DNA from: Poseidonibacter ostreae
Lineage (GTDB): Bacteria; Campylobacterota; Campylobacteria; Campylobacterales; Arcobacteraceae
NCBI RefSeq assembly: GCF_009208075.1
Contig: NZ_WFKJ01000003.1
Span: 1-64,000, forward strand
DNA: 64,000 nucleotides
Reading direction: 5' to 3'
The translations under genes and the position numbers were made by a program. This document shows, one piece after another, positions 63,736-64,000 of this stretch. Position 1 is the first letter of the stretch. Every line of letters begins with the position of its first letter. The notes beneath the pieces are model-generated. The model ran no database searches, was not told the origin of the DNA, and saw only the letters and a program-made list of their open reading frames with translations.

Positions 63736-64000
63736 ATTTTAACTCTTTATAATTAGTAATTATGATTTTAAAAGAAATATCCTTTTTATATAATAAAATT
63801 TAATGACTATTGTAAATAATCAATACTAGTGTGTAATTTTTACAAGTTTTTCTTGATAAATACGATTATTATTTTATTATTTACAAATAATGTTTTTTAT
63901 ATTTTTTTTAAGGGCTTTATAAAATATAAATAATAAATATGTCGAATAACATAATAATTAATAACATTAGATTAATTTCTTTCTTCTACATATTTTATAT
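63736..64000. other. AT-rich right edge, no gene seen
   Basis: Apart from a short palindrome (ATTATTTACAAATAAT near 63876), these 265 bases show no frame, repeat or promoter I can support. A gene probably begins beyond the window. Confidence 0.4.

Overview
The window looks like a chromosomal segment of an AT-rich epsilonproteobacterium (Campylobacterota), most like the Arcobacter group. The signs are clade II nitrous oxide reductase genes with nosB, nosG, nosH and two cytochrome genes, Csd6/Pgp2-type and Csd1/Pgp3-like peptidoglycan-trimming genes, several large sensor kinases with an IAHQWRQPL phospho-acceptor motif, and an rpmH-rnpA-yidD-yidC-jag-mnmE block. The assignment rests on gene content and style; no rRNA marker is present.

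Layout. (1) 1-6660 is accessory DNA. It holds a giant YobI-like membrane P-loop NTPase, a secreted SNase-type nuclease, a winged-helix fragment, a small possible ribbon-helix-helix protein and an orphan gene. It abuts a comM (yifB) gene of which only the 3' part remains, so one end of an island lies here and the other lies left of the window. (2) 7355-18934 is core: era, a four-gene type II secretion/DNA-uptake-like operon, folE, mgtE, an M23 peptidase, an L,D-carboxypeptidase broken by a one-base frameshift, and purL. (3) 18978-29208 is a complete nos cluster on the minus strand, with FNR-type palindromes ahead of nosY, nosZ and nosB. (4) 29353-40284 is core: purH, a sensor kinase, bioA, NUDIX, DoxX, a Sel1 lipoprotein, a FAH-family enzyme, msrB and a NIT-domain chemoreceptor. 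(5) 40367-50298 is an integrated element, bounded by a perfect 31-bp direct repeat inside msrA. (6) 50253-63735 is core again: rebuilt msrA, two more sensor kinases, rnhB, clpB under a CIRCE operator, rpmH to mnmE, and sixA.

The most interesting object is the 9,901-bp element in msrA. It encodes a large tyrosine integrase next to attL and a second, small tyrosine recombinase with a helix-turn-helix partner. It also encodes a ColE2-like replication/primase protein next to attR, a RepL-like winged helix, a J-domain protein, an HNH nuclease, several small membrane proteins, and two stretches of strongly structured non-coding DNA. It carries no virion or conjugation genes. The crossover lies in the 5' coding part of msrA; the element supplies a new ribosome-binding site, start codon and first five codons, so the gene stays intact while its original start is left as a 21-codon stub. 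It is best described as an integrated plasmid-like or satellite-like replicon.

Functionally, the nos operons build periplasmic N2O reductase, its electron-transfer chain (NosG/H/B and two c-type cytochromes) and its copper-site maturation system (NosD/F/Y/L). The NIT-domain chemoreceptor downstream may add nitrate/nitrite taxis. The rpmH-to-mnmE block joins ribosome, RNase P, membrane insertion and tRNA modification genes. In it rnpA seems to start at AUU and to contain a terminator-like hairpin.
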